64,000 nucleotides of DNA, taken from NCBI GenBank assembly GCA_023957275.1, contig JAMLHF010000002.1, forward strand, positions 1 to 64,000. Direction: 5' to 3'. This DNA comes from Lentimicrobium sp. Lineage in GTDB: Bacteria; Bacteroidota; Bacteroidia; Bacteroidales; Lentimicrobiaceae. This document shows, piece after piece, positions 62,743 through 64,000 of the stretch. How positions within the stretch are numbered: position 1 is the first letter of the stretch; each line of letters begins with the position of its first letter. The notes beneath the pieces are model-generated. The model did not search any database. It saw nothing but the letters and a program-made list of their open reading frames with translations, and was not told where the DNA came from. The translations under genes were made by a program, and so were the position numbers.

Positions 62743-64000
62743 TTATCTTGTCTTAAGTTTTTTCCACGTTCTGGATAGCAGGAAGGATGCAATTACTCCT
62801 GAAGACAGAAATGCGAGCGCCGGAACTGTTTTTCCGTAAAGGAAAAATCCGGTGGAGAATAATATGCTGTAAACGGCAACGCATCCGAGCAACATGCAAA
62901 GGATACCGGTCGGAACATCCCATCGGAGGTCATCTTCTTTCTGAAGGTCGATTCCCATGGTGAGCGCTTTTGCCCTGACCGCTTTCCAGCCCGGCCCTCC
63001 GGGTCTGATTTTGGTATAGAATTTCTGTAATGTTTCATCAGAGGAGGGAGGCGTAAGATAGGTGACAATGATCCATGCCAGGGAAGTTGCTGCAACAACG
63101 CCGATAAATTTCACAATGTTCCATACGGTGAAAGAGAGCGTGATTCCCCCGAGTTCAACCATTCCGTTGCCGGTGTGAACGAGGAACAGATTCTCGGTAA
63201 GGATAAAGGCCAGTGAAAAGACTCCAGCGGCAACCATGGCTGTGAGTTCTGTAAAAGCATTGATTCTCCACCAGAACCACCGGAGGATATAAATCAAACC
63301 CGTGCCGGCACCGATCATCAGCATATACTGGAAGGCCTGCAGTGCATTTTCCAGCACCAATGCAAGCAACACCGAAAAAAACATCAGGGTAACAGTTGAA
63401 ATCCTGCCAACGAGGACTTTCTGCTTTTCTGTGGCTGATTTGTTCAGAAAGCGTGCATAAAAATCATTAACCAGGTATGAGGAGCCCCAGTTTACCTGAG
63501 ATGCCACTGTTGACATAAATGCTGCAATCAATGATGCCACGACCAGGCCAAGAAATCCAACCGGCAGGTAGCGTGCAAGCATGGCCGGATAGGCAAAATC
63601 ATGCTGTATAAATTGTCCGGGGACGTTTGGAAAAGCTGTTCTCAGGGATGCAATATCAGGGAATACGATCAGGGATGCAAGTCCAACGATGATCCACGGC
63701 CAGGGCCTGAGCGCGTAGTGAAAGAAATTAAACAGGAGGGTGGCGCCCATGGCATGTTTTTCTGATTTTGCCGAAAGCATCCTTTGGGCCACATATCCGC
63801 CTCCGCCGGGCTCCGCGCCGGGATACCAGGCCGCCCACCACTGCACAGCCAAAGGAACGATAAGAATACTCAGGAAAACATCGGACTGGTTGATGTCCGG
63901 AATCAGGCTGAGTTTTCCGCTTACATCCGGGTGACTTAAAAGAGCTTGCAAGCCGCCGACATCAGGAGAAGTGGTAACGTACCAGGCGGCGCCGAATGCA
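62743..64000 (-). CDS. Sodium:solute symporter (SSS), 5' end cut by window edge
   Basis: At least 418 residues are visible and the frame runs open to the window edge (AAWYVTTSPDVGG lies just at the border), so the true start is outside. It has many hydrophobic helices and an SSS core with PVGFLGLVVASLIAAFMSTVASQVNWGSSYLVNDFY. By position in the operon it probably imports N-acetylhexosamines or a disaccharide such as GlcNAc-containing sugars with sodium. A soluble region (about residues 300-340 of the visible part) precedes the last helices. Confidence 0.88.
   Translation of the reverse strand, partial: AFGAAWYVTTSPDVGGLQALLSHPDVSGKLSLIPDINQSDVFLSILIVPLAVQWWAAWYPGAEPGGGGYVAQRMLSAKSEKHAMGATLLFNFFHYALRPWPWIIVGLASLIVFPDIASLRTAFPNVPGQFIQHDFAYPAMLARYLPVGFLGLVVASLIAAFMSTVASQVNWGSSYLVNDFYARFLNKSATEKQKVLVGRISTVTLMFFSVLLALVLENALQAFQYMLMIGAGTGLIYILRWFWWRINAFTELTAMVAAGVFSLAFILTENLFLVHTGNGMVELGGITLSFTVWNIVKFIGVVAATSLAWIIVTYLTPPSSDETLQKFYTKIRPGGPGWKAVRAKALTMGIDLQKEDDLRWDVPTGILCMLLGCVAVYSILFSTGFFLYGKTVPALAFLSSGVIASFLLSRTWKKLKTR

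Noticed and set aside
1..64000. CRISPR array, prophage or plasmid functions
   Set aside because: No regularly spaced repeats, integrase, phage structural, partition or replication-origin genes were seen on either strand.

Overview
The window looks like a chromosomal segment of a Bacteroidota (Bacteroidetes) bacterium, probably of the Bacteroidales/Lentimicrobium-like group. The evidence is a type III glutamine synthetase, T9SS C-terminal sorting domains, a carboxypeptidase-D-like TonB receptor, many Bacteroidetes-restricted families (DUF4831, DUF4199, DUF4301, DUF1684, DUF5106-type thioredoxins), and the Bacteroidetes promoter signature TAnnTTTG close upstream of many genes. Base composition is moderate and no prophage, CRISPR array or large island is visible.

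Layout. 1-7.4 kb: the 5' end of what looks like the SRP RNA at the edge, then a surface-glycan block with a DUF4199 membrane protein, two glycosyltransferases, and a complete set for GDP-D-glycero-alpha-D-manno-heptose (hddA, gmhA, hddC, gmhB), followed by an SSS symporter. 7.4-17 kb: glutamine synthetase III, small envelope proteins, kdsA and rarA (LPS Kdo and replication repair), a tiny abundant-looking lipoprotein, a cassette-like secreted protein and a DEAD-box helicase. 17-20.5 kb: a minus-strand group of MFS exporter, Rossmann protein, rhodanese and DUF2062 protein, then a DUF302 protein. 20.5-24.8 kb: an FMN riboswitch followed by a TonB-dependent receptor and an unassigned conserved 471-residue protein, which reads as a flavin-responsive uptake unit. 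25-30 kb: a large hybrid histidine kinase, a small membrane protein, and a methyltransferase.

30.3-35.5 kb is the most striking locus: a LexA-like self-cleaving regulator (XRE helix-turn-helix plus S24 peptidase with intact Ala-Gly, Ser and Lys) diverges from a DinB-type polymerase and a short DnaE-type polymerase. Two identical-format palindromes (GATTA-N5-TAATC) sit over the shared promoter. It looks like a damage-inducible mutagenesis cassette analogous to imuA-imuB-dnaE2, but with a different regulator and an intact Y-family active site.

35.7-50.6 kb: a PAS-only protein, the thrS-infC-rpmI-rplT translation operon (with infC apparently starting at AUA), a sugar-type MFS transporter, envelope proteins, pdxH, DUF1858 and DUF4301 proteins, a Na/Ca exchanger and a small P-loop kinase. 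50.7-54.7 kb: two tandem tRNA-Leu genes, an interspersed-repeat-like stretch, two decayed leucine-rich-repeat surface-protein genes (one with a T9SS tail) and an IS3-type transposase remnant; this is the only clearly degraded region. 54.8-64 kb: an RNA m5U methyltransferase, a lipase, a T9SS esterase, and a minus-strand operon (SSS symporter, sugar nucleotidyltransferase, hexosamine-kinase-like protein, GH20 hexosaminidase) suited to uptake and activation of N-acetylhexosamines.
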